From: Streptomyces sp. NBC_01341
Lineage (GTDB): Bacteria; Actinomycetota; Actinomycetes; Streptomycetales; Streptomycetaceae
Direction of reading: 5' to 3'
Length of the DNA: 64,000 nt
Assembly (NCBI RefSeq): GCF_035946055.1
Contig: NZ_CP108364.1
Location: forward strand, 3,348,001-3,412,000
In this document: one piece after another, positions 25,268 through 33,400 of the stretch
How the letters are laid out: each line of letters begins with the position of its first letter
Numbering within the stretch: the stretch's first letter is position 1
Made by a program: the position numbers and the translations under genes
The notes under the pieces: model-generated
Told to the model about the DNA's origin: nothing
Databases searched by the model: none
Seen by the model: only the letters and a program-made list of their open reading frames with translations

Positions 25268-25501
25268 TCAGCGGCGACCGCGCCTCGCGTCGCGGACCCG
25301 CCTGAGCCGGTTGACCGTCACCGGGTCCTCCGCGAGCGCGCGACGGTCGTCCAGGAGCGCGTTGAGCAGCTGGTAGTAGCGGACCGGAGACATGTCGAGC
25401 TCTTCGCGGATCGCCCGTTCCTTCGCCCCGGGGCCGGGCCAGGAGCGGCGCTCCATGGCCAGCACCGCGCGCGCCTGGTCGGAGAGCGGGTCGGCGGTCA
25501 T
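25268..25501 (-). CDS. DUF3263 helix-turn-helix protein
   Basis: A 77-residue protein matching DUF3263: Leu-Ser-Asp-Gln-Ala-Arg-Ala-Val-Leu-Ala then AKERAIREELDMSPVRYYQL, a helix-turn-helix-like stretch, and a basic tail Arg-Leu-Arg-Arg-Val-Arg. It is probably a small nucleic-acid-binding factor; no target is known. It starts 10 bases after the stop of the sugar-binding lipoprotein gene and is likely co-transcribed with it. ATG 25501 is used; a TTG nine bases upstream is possible. Confidence 0.85.
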   Translation of the reverse strand: MTADPLSDQARAVLAMERRSWPGPGAKERAIREELDMSPVRYYQLLNALLDDRRALAEDPVTVNRLRRVRDARRGRR

Positions 25502-25511
25502 GTCGGCCAAC

Positions 25512-26777
25512 CTACTCCGTGCTCTCCGCCTGCCGGGCCTGGGTCGCGATGTCCACGAGCACGGTCTCCGGATTGGCGCCGGGCTCGACCGCGGTGCCGA
25601 TCTTCTTCTTGATCGTCTCGCTGGCCTTCGCCCAGGACGTCTTGCCGAAGGGGGGCAGCTGCGAGTTGGGCAGCGCTTCCAGGAACGCGCGGAGCGGCTT
25701 GTGCTTGTCGTCGGCCTCCATCACCTCGGAGGCCGAGCCGGTGACGGGCAGCAGGTCGTACTGGTCCGCGAACGAGAGCACGTTCTCGTCCTCGTAGGCG
25801 AAGTTGAGGAACTTCCCTATCGCCACCCGGTTGCCGTGCTCCTTGAAGCCCATCATCCAGTCGGCCACGCCCATCGAGCCCTCGGTGGGCCCGTCGGCAC
25901 CCGGGAGCGGGACCATACCGACGTCGACGCCCTTCTTCTCGGCCTCCTGCATGAGCGTCGGGTGGCCGTTGAGCATGCCCACATCGCCCTTGGTGAAGGC
26001 TTCGAAGGCCTGCGCCCTGTCCAGCTTGCCGGGCGATACGGGGCCGGTGAGGCCCTTGTCGACGAGGTTGGCCTTCAGCCACTTGAAGGTGGCTATGTTC
26101 GCCGGGGAGTCGATGTCGTAGTTGCCGACCTCGTCGGTGTACCCGCCGCCCCCGCTGAGGAGCCACATCAGGGTCTCGGCCTGGGACTCCTCCTCGCCGA
26201 GGGGCAGCGCGAAGGGGTAGCTCACCCCGCGCTGCTTGAGGGCCGAGGCGTCACTGCGGATGTCGTCCCATGTCTGCGGGGCCGTGATGCCGGCCTGGGT
26301 GAACATCTTCTTGTTGTAGAAGAGCAGGCGGGTGCTGGCCACGAACGGAAGGCCGTAGAGCTTGTCGTCGACCCTGCCCGCGTCGGTGAGCGAGGGAAGG
26401 AAGTTGGCCCCCGTACGGATCGTGATCATCTCGTCGGCGGTGTAGAGCTTGCCCGCCTTGGCGTAGTCGGCGTACGCCCCGATCTGCGCGATGTCGGGGG
26501 CGTCGCCGGCCTTGACCATCTCGGCGACCTTGCGGTCGACGTCCTTCCAGGAGTAGACGGCCACATCGACCTTGATGCCGGGGTTCTCCTGCGTGAACTT
26601 CGCCGCGACGTCGTCCCAGTAGTGCTGGGAGCTGCTCTTCGCGTCGGTGCCGTAGTCGGCCGCGACCAGCTTCAGAGTGACGTCACCGCCACCCGTGTCC
26701 GAACCGCATCCCGACAACGTTGCCGTCATACCGAGTGCGGCAACCGCCGCGGTCAGACCCACAAAGCGCCGCTGCAC
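25512..26777 (-). CDS. ABC transporter sugar-binding lipoprotein (family 1)
   Basis: A 421-residue extracellular solute-binding lipoprotein. The signal peptide ends Ala-Thr-Leu-Ser-Gly-Cys-Gly, with the lipidated Cys near 24. Mature features fit carbohydrate-binding family 1: NPGIKVDVAVYSWKDVDRKV, Gly-Asp-Ala-Pro-Asp-Ile-Ala, Leu-Tyr-Gly-Leu-Pro-Phe-Val-Ala-Ser, and the Gly-Asp-Val-Gly-Met-Leu-Asn-Gly-His pocket. GTG 26777 is chosen from the signal peptide and GGACAGG upstream. No permease or ATPase gene follows, so it is an orphan binding protein; msiK, 22 kb away, encodes a shared ATPase that could serve its unknown permease. Divergent nagK-nagA and a DasR-like site suggest an amino-sugar ligand. 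Confidence 0.9.
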   Translation of the reverse strand: MQRRFVGLTAAVAALGMTATLSGCGSDTGGGDVTLKLVAADYGTDAKSSSQHYWDDVAAKFTQENPGIKVDVAVYSWKDVDRKVAEMVKAGDAPDIAQIGAYADYAKAGKLYTADEMITIRTGANFLPSLTDAGRVDDKLYGLPFVASTRLLFYNKKMFTQAGITAPQTWDDIRSDASALKQRGVSYPFALPLGEEESQAETLMWLLSGGGGYTDEVGNYDIDSPANIATFKWLKANLVDKGLTGPVSPGKLDRAQAFEAFTKGDVGMLNGHPTLMQEAEKKGVDVGMVPLPGADGPTEGSMGVADWMMGFKEHGNRVAIGKFLNFAYEDENVLSFADQYDLLPVTGSASEVMEADDKHKPLRAFLEALPNSQLPPFGKTSWAKASETIKKKIGTAVEPGANPETVLVDIATQARQAESTE

Positions 26778-26928
26778 AGCCTGTCCATCCCTACATTGGT
26801 TGCCGGGCCCGCCGCACGAGCGGACCCGCGATCCTGCCTCAGGTCCGGCATGGAGGTCTACACCACCCGGAGTATCGATGCGGCAATCTAGCAGGGCCGT
26901 TTTGTATGGGTGGTCAACAAACCGCGAT

Positions 26929-26944
26929 AGTGGACTAGACCTTT
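26929..26944. promoter_or_regulatory. dre-like operator (DasR)
   Basis: AGTGGACTAGACCTTT matches 12 of 16 positions of the remembered dre consensus AGTGGTCTAGACCACT. It lies 29 bases before nagK and in the shared region with the divergent sugar-binding gene. DasR responds to GlcN-6-phosphate, the product of NagA, so the site is in a logical place. Confidence 0.6.
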
Positions 26945-26972
26945 TAGGGGTCTGCGGGCGAAACTGTCTTCC

Positions 26973-27905
26973 GTGAGACACGTCATCGCCCTCGATGTGG
27001 GCGGCACAGGAATGAAGGCCGCCCTGGTCGGGGCCGACGGCACCCTCCTCCACGAGGCACGCCGGGCGACCGGCAGGGAGCGCGGTGCCGAAGCCGTCGT
27101 GGAGACGATCCTCGGCTTCGCCGCGGACCTGCACGCCCACGGCCGGGAGCAGTTCGGCGAAGGCGCCGTGGCCGCCGGCGTAGCGGTGCCCGGCATCGTC
27201 GACGCCGAACGCGGCATCGCCGTGTACGCCGCCAATCTGGGCTGGCGCGACGTACCCCTGCGGAAGCTGCTCGGCGAGCGGCTCGGCGGCATACCGGTCG
27301 CGCTCGGCCACGACGTCAGGACCGGCGGCCTCGCGGAAGGCCGGATCGGCGCGGGCCGGGGCGCCGACCGCTTCCTCTTCGTCCCGCTGGGCACCGGGAT
27401 CGCCGGCGCCATCGGCATCGCGGGCAGCATCGAAGCGGGCGCCCACGGCTACGCCGGCGAGATCGGCCACGTCGTCGTCCGGCCCGACGGCCCGGACTGC
27501 GGTTGCGGACAGCGCGGCTGTCTGGAGACCCTCGCCTCCGCCTCCGCGGTGTCCAGGGCCTGGGCCGCCGCTTCCGGCGACCCCGACGCCGACGCCGCCG
27601 ACTGCGCGAAAGCGGTGGCCTCGGGGGACCCGGCGGCCCTGCGCGTGTGGCAGGACGCCGTCGACGCGCTCGCCGCCGGACTGGTCACGGCGCTCACTCT
27701 GCTGGACCCCCGCACGCTCATCATCGGTGGCGGTCTCGCCGAGGCAGGGGAAACCTTGTTCACACCACTGCGTGCGGCCGTCGAGGAACGGGTCACGTTC
27801 CAGAAGCTGCCCCACATCGTCCCGGCGGCCCTCGGGGACACCGCCGGATGCCTGGGCGCAGGGCTGCTCGCCTGGGATCTACTCTCCACGGAGGTATCCG
27901 CCTGA
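26973..27905 (+). CDS. nagK: ROK-family N-acetylglucosamine kinase
   Basis: A 310-residue ROK kinase that probably phosphorylates N-acetylglucosamine. The ATP loop is Ala-Leu-Asp-Val-Gly-Gly-Thr-Gly at 6-13. The sugar site includes Gly-Tyr-Ala-Gly-Glu-Ile-Gly-His, and zinc ligands follow in Cys-Gly-Cys-Gly-Gln-Arg-Gly-Cys-Leu-Glu near 171-180. The start is GTG 26973, without a clear ribosome site and with GAAACT seven bases upstream, so a leaderless mRNA is possible. It is coupled to nagA by the overlap TGATG. Substrate is inferred from nagA and the dre-like site; a glucokinase role is the alternative for this family. Confidence 0.88.
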   Translation: MRHVIALDVGGTGMKAALVGADGTLLHEARRATGRERGAEAVVETILGFAADLHAHGREQFGEGAVAAGVAVPGIVDAERGIAVYAANLGWRDVPLRKLLGERLGGIPVALGHDVRTGGLAEGRIGAGRGADRFLFVPLGTGIAGAIGIAGSIEAGAHGYAGEIGHVVVRPDGPDCGCGQRGCLETLASASAVSRAWAAASGDPDADAADCAKAVASGDPAALRVWQDAVDALAAGLVTALTLLDPRTLIIGGGLAEAGETLFTPLRAAVEERVTFQKLPHIVPAALGDTAGCLGAGLLAWDLLSTEVSA

Positions 27906-29059
27906 TGGCCGGACGCGCAGACAGCACAGTCCTCGCAGGTGCCCGGGTGGTGCTTCCCACCGGGACCGTCGAGAACGGCCGGGTGATCATCGAGGGCACC
28001 CGGATCGCCGGCAGCACGCCGGAGGGCGCCCGGACCGTCGACCTCTCCGGCCACTGGGTGGTCCCCGGGTTCGTGGACATCCACAACCACGGCGGCGGCG
28101 GCACGTCCTTCGCGACCGGCTCCGCCGAGGACGTCCTGGCCGGGGCACGGGCACACCGCGCACACGGCACGACGACCGTCGTCGCCTCCACCGTCACCGG
28201 CGAGATGGACTTCCTGGCCCGGCAGGCCGGCATGCTCTCCGAACTGGTCGAGCAGGGCGAGCTCGCCGGCATCCACTTCGAGGGTCCCTTCATCTCGCCG
28301 TGCCGCAAGGGCGCCCACAGCGAGGGACTGCTCCGCGACCCCGACCCGGCAGAGGTGCGCAAGCTGCTCGAAGCGGCCCGCGGGACCGCCAGGATGGTCA
28401 CGCTGGCCACCGAACTCCCCGGCGGCATCGAGTCCGTACGGCTGCTCGCCGAGCACGGCGTGATCGCCGCCGTCGGCCACACCGACGCGTCGTACGAGCA
28501 GACCGTCGAGGCGATCGACGCCGGCGCCACCGTCGCCACGCACCTCTACAACGCGATGCCCGCCATCGGCCACCGCACACCGGGCCCCGTATCGGCCCTC
28601 CTGGAGGACGAGCGCGTCACCGTCGAGCTGATCAACGACGGCACGCACCTGCACCCCGCCGCCTTCGAACTCGCCTACCACCACGCGGGCGCGGACCGGG
28701 TCGCGCTGATCACCGACGCCATGGACGCGGCCGGCGCGGGCGACGGCCACTACGAGCTCGGCCCGCTCGCCGTCGAGGTCAGGGACGGGGTCGCCCGTCT
28801 CGTGGAGGGCGGGTCCATCGCGGGCTCCACCCTCACCCTGGACACCGCGTTCCGCAGGGCCGTCACGATCGACAGGATCCCCGTCGAGCACGTCGTCCAG
28901 TCCATCTCCGCCACCCCGGCGAGGCTCCTCGGCATGTACGACCGGGTCGGCTCCCTGGACCCGGGCAAGGACGCCGACATCGTGGTCCTGGACGCGGGAT
29001 TCGCGCTCAGGGGCGTCATGCGCCGCGGCGAGTGGATCGTCGACCCCCGCGAGGGGTGA
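27905..29059 (+). CDS. nagA: N-acetylglucosamine-6-phosphate deacetylase
   Basis: A 384-residue amidohydrolase that makes glucosamine-6-phosphate and acetate. The metal pair is Asp-Ile-His-Asn-His at about 58-62. Further family signs are His-Phe-Glu-Gly-Pro-Phe (Glu near 122), Val-Gly-His-Thr-Asp-Ala, His-Leu-Tyr-Asn-Ala-Met, and the catalytic Asp in Ile-Thr-Asp-Ala-Met-Asp-Ala near 270. GGAGG lies ten bases before ATG 27905, and the stop of nagK overlaps it. With NagK it forms the intracellular amino-sugar (chitin) route; its product is the known DasR effector. Confidence 0.95.
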   Translation: MAGRADSTVLAGARVVLPTGTVENGRVIIEGTRIAGSTPEGARTVDLSGHWVVPGFVDIHNHGGGGTSFATGSAEDVLAGARAHRAHGTTTVVASTVTGEMDFLARQAGMLSELVEQGELAGIHFEGPFISPCRKGAHSEGLLRDPDPAEVRKLLEAARGTARMVTLATELPGGIESVRLLAEHGVIAAVGHTDASYEQTVEAIDAGATVATHLYNAMPAIGHRTPGPVSALLEDERVTVELINDGTHLHPAAFELAYHHAGADRVALITDAMDAAGAGDGHYELGPLAVEVRDGVARLVEGGSIAGSTLTLDTAFRRAVTIDRIPVEHVVQSISATPARLLGMYDRVGSLDPGKDADIVVLDAGFALRGVMRRGEWIVDPREG

Positions 29060-29104
29060 CGGCCCGTCACCGGCCGACGGCAGGTTGAACACGTAACGAA
29101 GAGA

Positions 29105-29138
29105 CGGCGGTTGTCCCGGAGACCTGGGACGGCCGCCG
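29105..29138 (+). terminator. Terminator after nagKA
   Basis: 13-bp stem with two G-T wobbles (29105-29117 with 29126-29138), followed by CCTCTTT. Confidence 0.75.
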
Positions 29139-29221
29139 CCTCTTTGGCATGATCACCGGGACAGTGCCGCAGGGGGACGGCGCGCGGGAACGGACGACGA
29201 AGGAACCGGGGGCCGGTACAG

Positions 29222-30154
29222 GTGATACTGACCGTCACGCTGAACACGGCACTCGACCTGACGTACGCGGTCCCCGCCCTCGTCCCGCACACCACCCACC
29301 GCGTCGGCGAGGTGACCGAGCGGCCCGGCGGCAAGGGCGTCAACGTGGCCAGGGTCCTCTCCTCACTCGGCCACGACACCGTGGTCACCGGCTTCGCCGG
29401 CGGCTCGAACGGGACCGTGCTGCGCGAACTCCTCGGCGCGCTCCCGAGCCGCCCCACCGACGCGCTCGTGACCGTCGCCGGGAACACCCGCCGCACACTC
29501 GCCGTCGTCGACGGCACCGCCGGGGACACCACCCAGCTCAACGAACCGGGGCCGCACATCGGCCCCGACGAGTGGGCCGCCCTCCTGGGGACCTACCGCG
29601 ACCTGCTGACCGGTGCCGACGCCGTCGCCCTCTGCGGCAGCCTCCCGCCCGGTATCCACGTCGGCGCGTACGCGGAGCTGATCCGGCTCGCCCGCGCGGC
29701 CGGCGTGCCCGTGCTGCTGGACACCGACGGGGAGCCCCTGCGGCGCGGCGTCGCCGCCCGCCCCGACCTCGTCAAGCCCAACGCCGACGAACTCGCCCGC
29801 CTCACCGGAGCCCGCGAACCCCTGCGCGCGACCCGCGACGCCCGCCGCCGAGGGGCGCGCAGCGTCGTCGCGTCGCTCGGCCCGGACGGCCTCCTCGCCG
29901 TGACCCCGGACGGCATCTGGCGCGCGACGCCGCCCTCGGCGGTGCGGGGCAACCCGACAGGGGCGGGCGACTCCGCCGTGGCCGGGCTGCTGTCCGCCCT
30001 CGCGGAAGGGCTGGGCTGGCAGGAGAGGCTGACGCGGGCGGTGGCCCTGTCGACCGCGACCGTCATGGCCCCGGCGGCCGGCGAGTTCGACCGCGCCGCC
30101 TACGAGGACCTGCTGACCCGGGTCGCCGTCGAACAGCACCCGCCGGCGGCCTGA
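29222..30154 (+). CDS. PfkB-family hexose kinase (1-phosphofructokinase type)
   Basis: A 310-residue PfkB kinase of the FruK/LacC/hexose-kinase subgroup. It begins Ile-Leu-Thr-Val-Thr-Leu-Asn-Thr-Ala-Leu-Asp-Leu-Thr-Tyr, has Arg-Pro-Gly-Gly-Lys-Gly-Val-Asn-Val-Ala-Arg at 35-45 (PfkB signature 1), Leu-Cys-Gly-Ser-Leu-Pro-Pro-Gly, Val-Lys-Pro-Asn-Ala-Asp-Glu-Leu, and the anion-hole/base motif Asn-Pro-Thr-Gly-Ala-Gly-Asp-Ser near 242-249 with catalytic Asp248. No fruA or PTS gene is adjacent, so the substrate could be fructose-1-phosphate or another sugar phosphate. The start is GTG 29222. It follows the nagKA terminator and is its own unit. Confidence 0.88.
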   Translation: MILTVTLNTALDLTYAVPALVPHTTHRVGEVTERPGGKGVNVARVLSSLGHDTVVTGFAGGSNGTVLRELLGALPSRPTDALVTVAGNTRRTLAVVDGTAGDTTQLNEPGPHIGPDEWAALLGTYRDLLTGADAVALCGSLPPGIHVGAYAELIRLARAAGVPVLLDTDGEPLRRGVAARPDLVKPNADELARLTGAREPLRATRDARRRGARSVVASLGPDGLLAVTPDGIWRATPPSAVRGNPTGAGDSAVAGLLSALAEGLGWQERLTRAVALSTATVMAPAAGEFDRAAYEDLLTRVAVEQHPPAA

Positions 30155-30313
30155 CGCACCGCGCGGAGCCGGAGAAGACAGCCCGGGTAAACGCCGCGTC
30201 CCGGTCATCGCCGTGGCGAGGACCGGGACGGTGGATCGGGTCGGGGGCGACGTGGTGACCAGGGTCTTTCGTTTGGATCAGGCGCGAACCCAGCAAGATC
30301 CTCACGAGAGGTC

Positions 30314-31342
30314 CTAGTCCTTGACGTGGCCCGACTTCAGCGACAGCTGGTCGAGGTTGGCGTCGCAGGAGTCACCCTCGTTGCACGAGAGCATCAGGGT
30401 GTTCGACCCCTTCTTGAGCTGGACGTAGGCGAACGTCGTCGTCCAGCCCTTCTCGAGGTCCCCCTCCGCGGCGTTCGCGAAGTTCTTCATGTTGATGGAC
30501 CGCGGGGCCTCGTCGTTGACCGTCAGGGAGGTCTTCGCGTCCCTGCCGGGCACGCCGTAGGTCACGAACAGCGTGTACGCGCCTCCGTCGGGCACGTCCA
30601 CCGTCCAGGTCGCCGACCGGCCGACCTCGTTGAGACTGATGTACTGGCCGTTGGCGCCCTTGGCACCCTTCACGGTGTTGTCCAGCGAGGCCGTGCCGCC
30701 CAGTGTCAGCGTCGCCGCGTCCTGCTCGGGCAGATCGACGGGCTCCTTGGACGGCTTCTCCGTCTTGTCCGGCTTCGGGGACTCCGACACCTCGCCGGCC
30801 GCACCCGTCGACGTACCCGCCTGGTCCTTCTTCTTGTCGCTGTCGTCACCCGTCATCAGCGCCGCGCCGATGCCGATGAGCACGACCGCGACCACGGCGA
30901 CGGCCGCGATCAGCAGCGCCTTCGTGTTGGGGCCGCCACGTCCGGGGCCGCCGTTCCTGCCGCCGCCGTGCGGCACGGACCCGTGCTGCGCGGTGACCGC
31001 GCCACCGGGGTAGGTCTCCGGGGCCGCGTACTGCGCGCTGGGCTGGCCGTACTGCTGGTTCTGCTGGCCGTACTGCTGGTTCTGCTGGCCGTACTGCTGG
31101 TTCTGCTGGCCGTACTGCTGGCCGTACGCCTGCTGCGGCGGGACCTGCCCGTACTGGCGCTCGCCCACCGCTCGCACCTGGTTGTACGACGTTCTCGGCC
31201 TGCCGGGCTGTGCGGCAGGACCCGGGTAGCCGTAGCCGCCCTGCCCGGGCGGCTGTGCGCCCGCCGCCTGCCCGTCCGCGTACAGATAGCCGAACGGATC
31301 GTCGTCCTCGGGCTTGCTCGCGCCGTTGTTTCCGGCCGTCAT
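30314..31342 (-). CDS. Membrane-anchored carbohydrate-binding (CBM6/35-like) protein
   Basis: A 342-residue protein with three parts. Residues 1-145 are cytoplasmic, Gln/Gly/Tyr/Pro-rich, with a heptad repeat Gln-Gln-Tyr-Gly-Gln-Gln-Asn encoded by tandem DNA repeats. One membrane span (TKALLIAAVAVVAVVLIGIG) follows near 152-175, then a Lys/Asp/Pro-rich linker. The extracellular end (about 222-342) looks like a CBM6/35 domain: Val-Gly-Arg-Ser-Ala-Thr-Trp-Thr-Val-Asp-Val-Pro and a final Asn-Leu-Asp-Gln-Leu-Ser, with two cysteines near Leu-Ser-Cys-Asn-Glu-Gly. ATG 31342 is selected by GAGGAG ten bases upstream. It probably tethers a glycan-binding domain to the membrane; ligand unknown. Confidence 0.82.
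   Translation of the reverse strand: MTAGNNGASKPEDDDPFGYLYADGQAAGAQPPGQGGYGYPGPAAQPGRPRTSYNQVRAVGERQYGQVPPQQAYGQQYGQQNQQYGQQNQQYGQQNQQYGQPSAQYAAPETYPGGAVTAQHGSVPHGGGRNGGPGRGGPNTKALLIAAVAVVAVVLIGIGAALMTGDDSDKKKDQAGTSTGAAGEVSESPKPDKTEKPSKEPVDLPEQDAATLTLGGTASLDNTVKGAKGANGQYISLNEVGRSATWTVDVPDGGAYTLFVTYGVPGRDAKTSLTVNDEAPRSINMKNFANAAEGDLEKGWTTTFAYVQLKKGSNTLMLSCNEGDSCDANLDQLSLKSGHVKD
31049..31120. repeat. 21-bp tandem repeat inside a coding region
   Basis: The unit TACTGCTGGTTCTGCTGGCC plus G is repeated about three and a half times with almost no divergence. It encodes the Gln/Tyr/Gly heptads of the membrane-anchored CBM protein. Confidence 0.85.
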
Positions 31343-31474
31343 CCCTGGGTCACTCCTCACCATGTCGCCAGCCGTCGCCGACCGGCCGAGCCTACCCCGA
31401 ACGGAGCACACGTCGAATTGCCGCCGGCCGCGCGGAAACCCGTACGGGGTACGGGAAGCGCCGGGGCGTGAACG

Positions 31475-33112
31475 TCAGCCGGCCCTGCGGTGAACCTTCG
31501 AACGGGACCGCTTCTCCATGTACATCCGCTGGTCGGCGGAGTGCAGGACCTCTTCCCCGGTCATGCCGCACTCGGCCCAGCCGATCCCGAAACTCGCCCC
31601 GACCCTGACGGCCCTGCCGTCCACCCGGATGGGCGGAATGATGGCGTTACGCAAGCGTACGGCCAGGTCCGCGGCATCTGCGGCCCCGAGACCGTCCGCG
31701 AGGACGACGAATTCGTCACCCCCGAGCCGCGCGACGGTGTCGCCGTCCCGGACGCAGGTCGTGAGCCGCCGGGCGACCTCGATGAGAACCGCGTCACCCG
31801 CGTGGTGCCCGAAGCGGTCGTTGATGGACTTGAAACCGTCGAGGTCGCAGAAGAGCACCGCGAGCCCCTTGGTGCCGTCGTCGCGGTCCGGGTCGGGCGC
31901 CACGGTGTGCACGTGGTGGTCGTACGGGCCGACGCCCGCCACCGTCTCGGGCTCGTACCCGTGCACCGGTGAGCCGTCGCCGTACGCCGCGTCGAGGGCC
32001 TCGACCGCGCTGGAGGTGGCCGAGGAGTGAGGCCTCTCACACAGCCGCGCACCGAGCCGTGAGCGCAGCTCCGCACTGTTGGGCAGACCGGTCAGCGCGT
32101 CGTGCGAGGCCCGGTGCGCGAGGTGCAGCTCGTTGCGCTTGCGCTCCTCGATGTCCTCGACGTGGGTCAGCAGGAAGCGGGGGCCGTCAGTGGTGTCGGC
32201 GACGACCGAGTTGCGCAGCGAGACCCAGAGATGCGTGCCGTCCCTGCGGCCCAGACGCAGTTCGGCACGGCCGCCCTCGGCGGACGTGCGGAGCAGGGTG
32301 CCGATGTCCTCCGGATGGACGAGGTCGGCGAAGGAGTAACGGCGCAGGACGGAGGCCGGGCGGCCAAGGAGGCGGCAGAGCGCGTCGTTGGTGCGGAGCA
32401 GCCTGCCGTGCTGGTCACCGCCCATCTCGGCGATGGCCATACCGCTGGGCGCGTACTCGAAGGCCTGGCGGAAGGATTCCTCGCTGGCCCGCAGCGCCTG
32501 CTGTTCGCGTTCGAGCCGGACCAGGGCGCGCTGCATGTTCGCCCGGAGGCGGGCGTTGCTGATCGCAATGGCCGCCTGGGAGGCGTACATCTGGAGTGCT
32601 TCACGGCCCCAGGCGCCCGGACGGCGGCCGTTGCGCGGCCGGTCGACGGATATGACTCCCAGGAGGTCCAGACCTCCGCCGGAGGCGTACATGGGGGCGT
32701 AGAGGCGGTCGAGGGGGTGCCACTCGTCCTCGAAGCGGGGCTCGGGCCCTTCGGTGTGCCACTGCGGCACGTCGTCGTCGAGGAGCACCCAGCCCTCGGT
32801 GTGGGGTATGAAGCGCAGGTCGTCCCAGGCCTCACCCATCGACAGCCTGCGCTCCCACGAATCGCGGGAGCCGACGCGGCCGGTGATCAGGGCTTCCGCG
32901 GCGGTGTTGCCGGCGAACGCGGCGACCACGAGATCGCCGTCGGGGCGGACGAGGTTCACGCAGCCCAGTTCGTAGCCGAGCCCGGCGACGATGCCGTCGG
33001 CCACACTCTGCAGCGTGTCCGCCAGGCTCCGCGCCGTGTTGAGATCAGCGACGGCCTGGTGCAGCTGCCGCATGGTCGCAAGACGGACGTACGGCTCCGA
33101 CTCGGCCTCCAT
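31475..33112 (-). CDS. cdgB: Diguanylate cyclase with GAF and PAS domains (CdgB)
   Basis: A 545-residue soluble c-di-GMP synthase. Order: a short helix, GAF domain about 20-195, PAS/PAC domain about 205-330 (Phe-Glu-Tyr-Ala-Pro-Ser-Gly-Met-Ala, and Leu-Thr-His-Val-Glu-Asp-Ile-Glu-Glu-Arg), then the GGDEF domain 345-540. The active motif Gly-Gly-Asp-Glu-Phe is intact (RLGGDEFVVLADG), as is the Asp-Leu-Asp-Gly-Phe-Lys metal site. An insertion of about 45 residues lies between Leu-Thr-Gly-Leu-Pro-Asn and the DLDGFK strand. No EAL domain. ATG 33112 has GGGAG nine bases upstream. Gene neighbourhood and domain order match S. coelicolor CdgB, which acts in development downstream of BldD. Confidence 0.92.
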   Translation of the reverse strand: MEAESEPYVRLATMRQLHQAVADLNTARSLADTLQSVADGIVAGLGYELGCVNLVRPDGDLVVAAFAGNTAAEALITGRVGSRDSWERRLSMGEAWDDLRFIPHTEGWVLLDDDVPQWHTEGPEPRFEDEWHPLDRLYAPMYASGGGLDLLGVISVDRPRNGRRPGAWGREALQMYASQAAIAISNARLRANMQRALVRLEREQQALRASEESFRQAFEYAPSGMAIAEMGGDQHGRLLRTNDALCRLLGRPASVLRRYSFADLVHPEDIGTLLRTSAEGGRAELRLGRRDGTHLWVSLRNSVVADTTDGPRFLLTHVEDIEERKRNELHLAHRASHDALTGLPNSAELRSRLGARLCERPHSSATSSAVEALDAAYGDGSPVHGYEPETVAGVGPYDHHVHTVAPDPDRDDGTKGLAVLFCDLDGFKSINDRFGHHAGDAVLIEVARRLTTCVRDGDTVARLGGDEFVVLADGLGAADAADLAVRLRNAIIPPIRVDGRAVRVGASFGIGWAECGMTGEEVLHSADQRMYMEKRSRSKVHRRAG

Positions 33113-33165
33113 TGCTCGCACTCCCTGAGACCTCGACTGCAACTCCAGGTTTCATATCGACGTAC

Positions 33166-33180
33166 TTATCGCAGTGTCAC
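33166..33180 (-). promoter_or_regulatory. BldD-like box upstream of cdgB
   Basis: On the minus strand GTGACACTGCGATAA fits the remembered BldD consensus nTnACnC(A/T)GnGTnAn at all but one fixed position. It is 53 bases before the cdgB start. BldD control of cdgB is known in S. coelicolor. Confidence 0.6.
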
Positions 33181-33238
33181 CGCCACTGAATCACAGTGAG
33201 CTGCGCACCCGGTACACAGGGTCAACAAATATTGCTCT

Positions 33239-33256
33239 CTGTGACTTAAGTCACAG
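33239..33256. promoter_or_regulatory. Crp-type palindrome
   Basis: CTGTGACTTAAGTCACAG is a perfect 18-bp palindrome containing TGTGA-N6-TCACA. It also fits the GTG-N6-GnCAC motif reported for Streptomyces Crp. It is 127 bases upstream of cdgB and 145 bases upstream of the flavin reductase gene, so it could act on either. Confidence 0.75.
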
Positions 33257-33400
33257 CACATGGCAAAGGCCGCCCGAGAACGCCCTCCGATACCCCTTCC
33301 TTGCGGAACGCAAATCCGCGCAGACGGCCCCCGGTCCTAGGACCCGGCTGGTCCCCTGGCCCGATGCGGGAGCCCTTCCCGCGGCGTTAGCGTGCCCGGT

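Noticed and set aside
25512..27815. Very long upstream extension of the sugar-binding lipoprotein frame
   Set aside because: The part before GTG 26777 is antisense to nagK and would hide the lipoprotein signal peptide.
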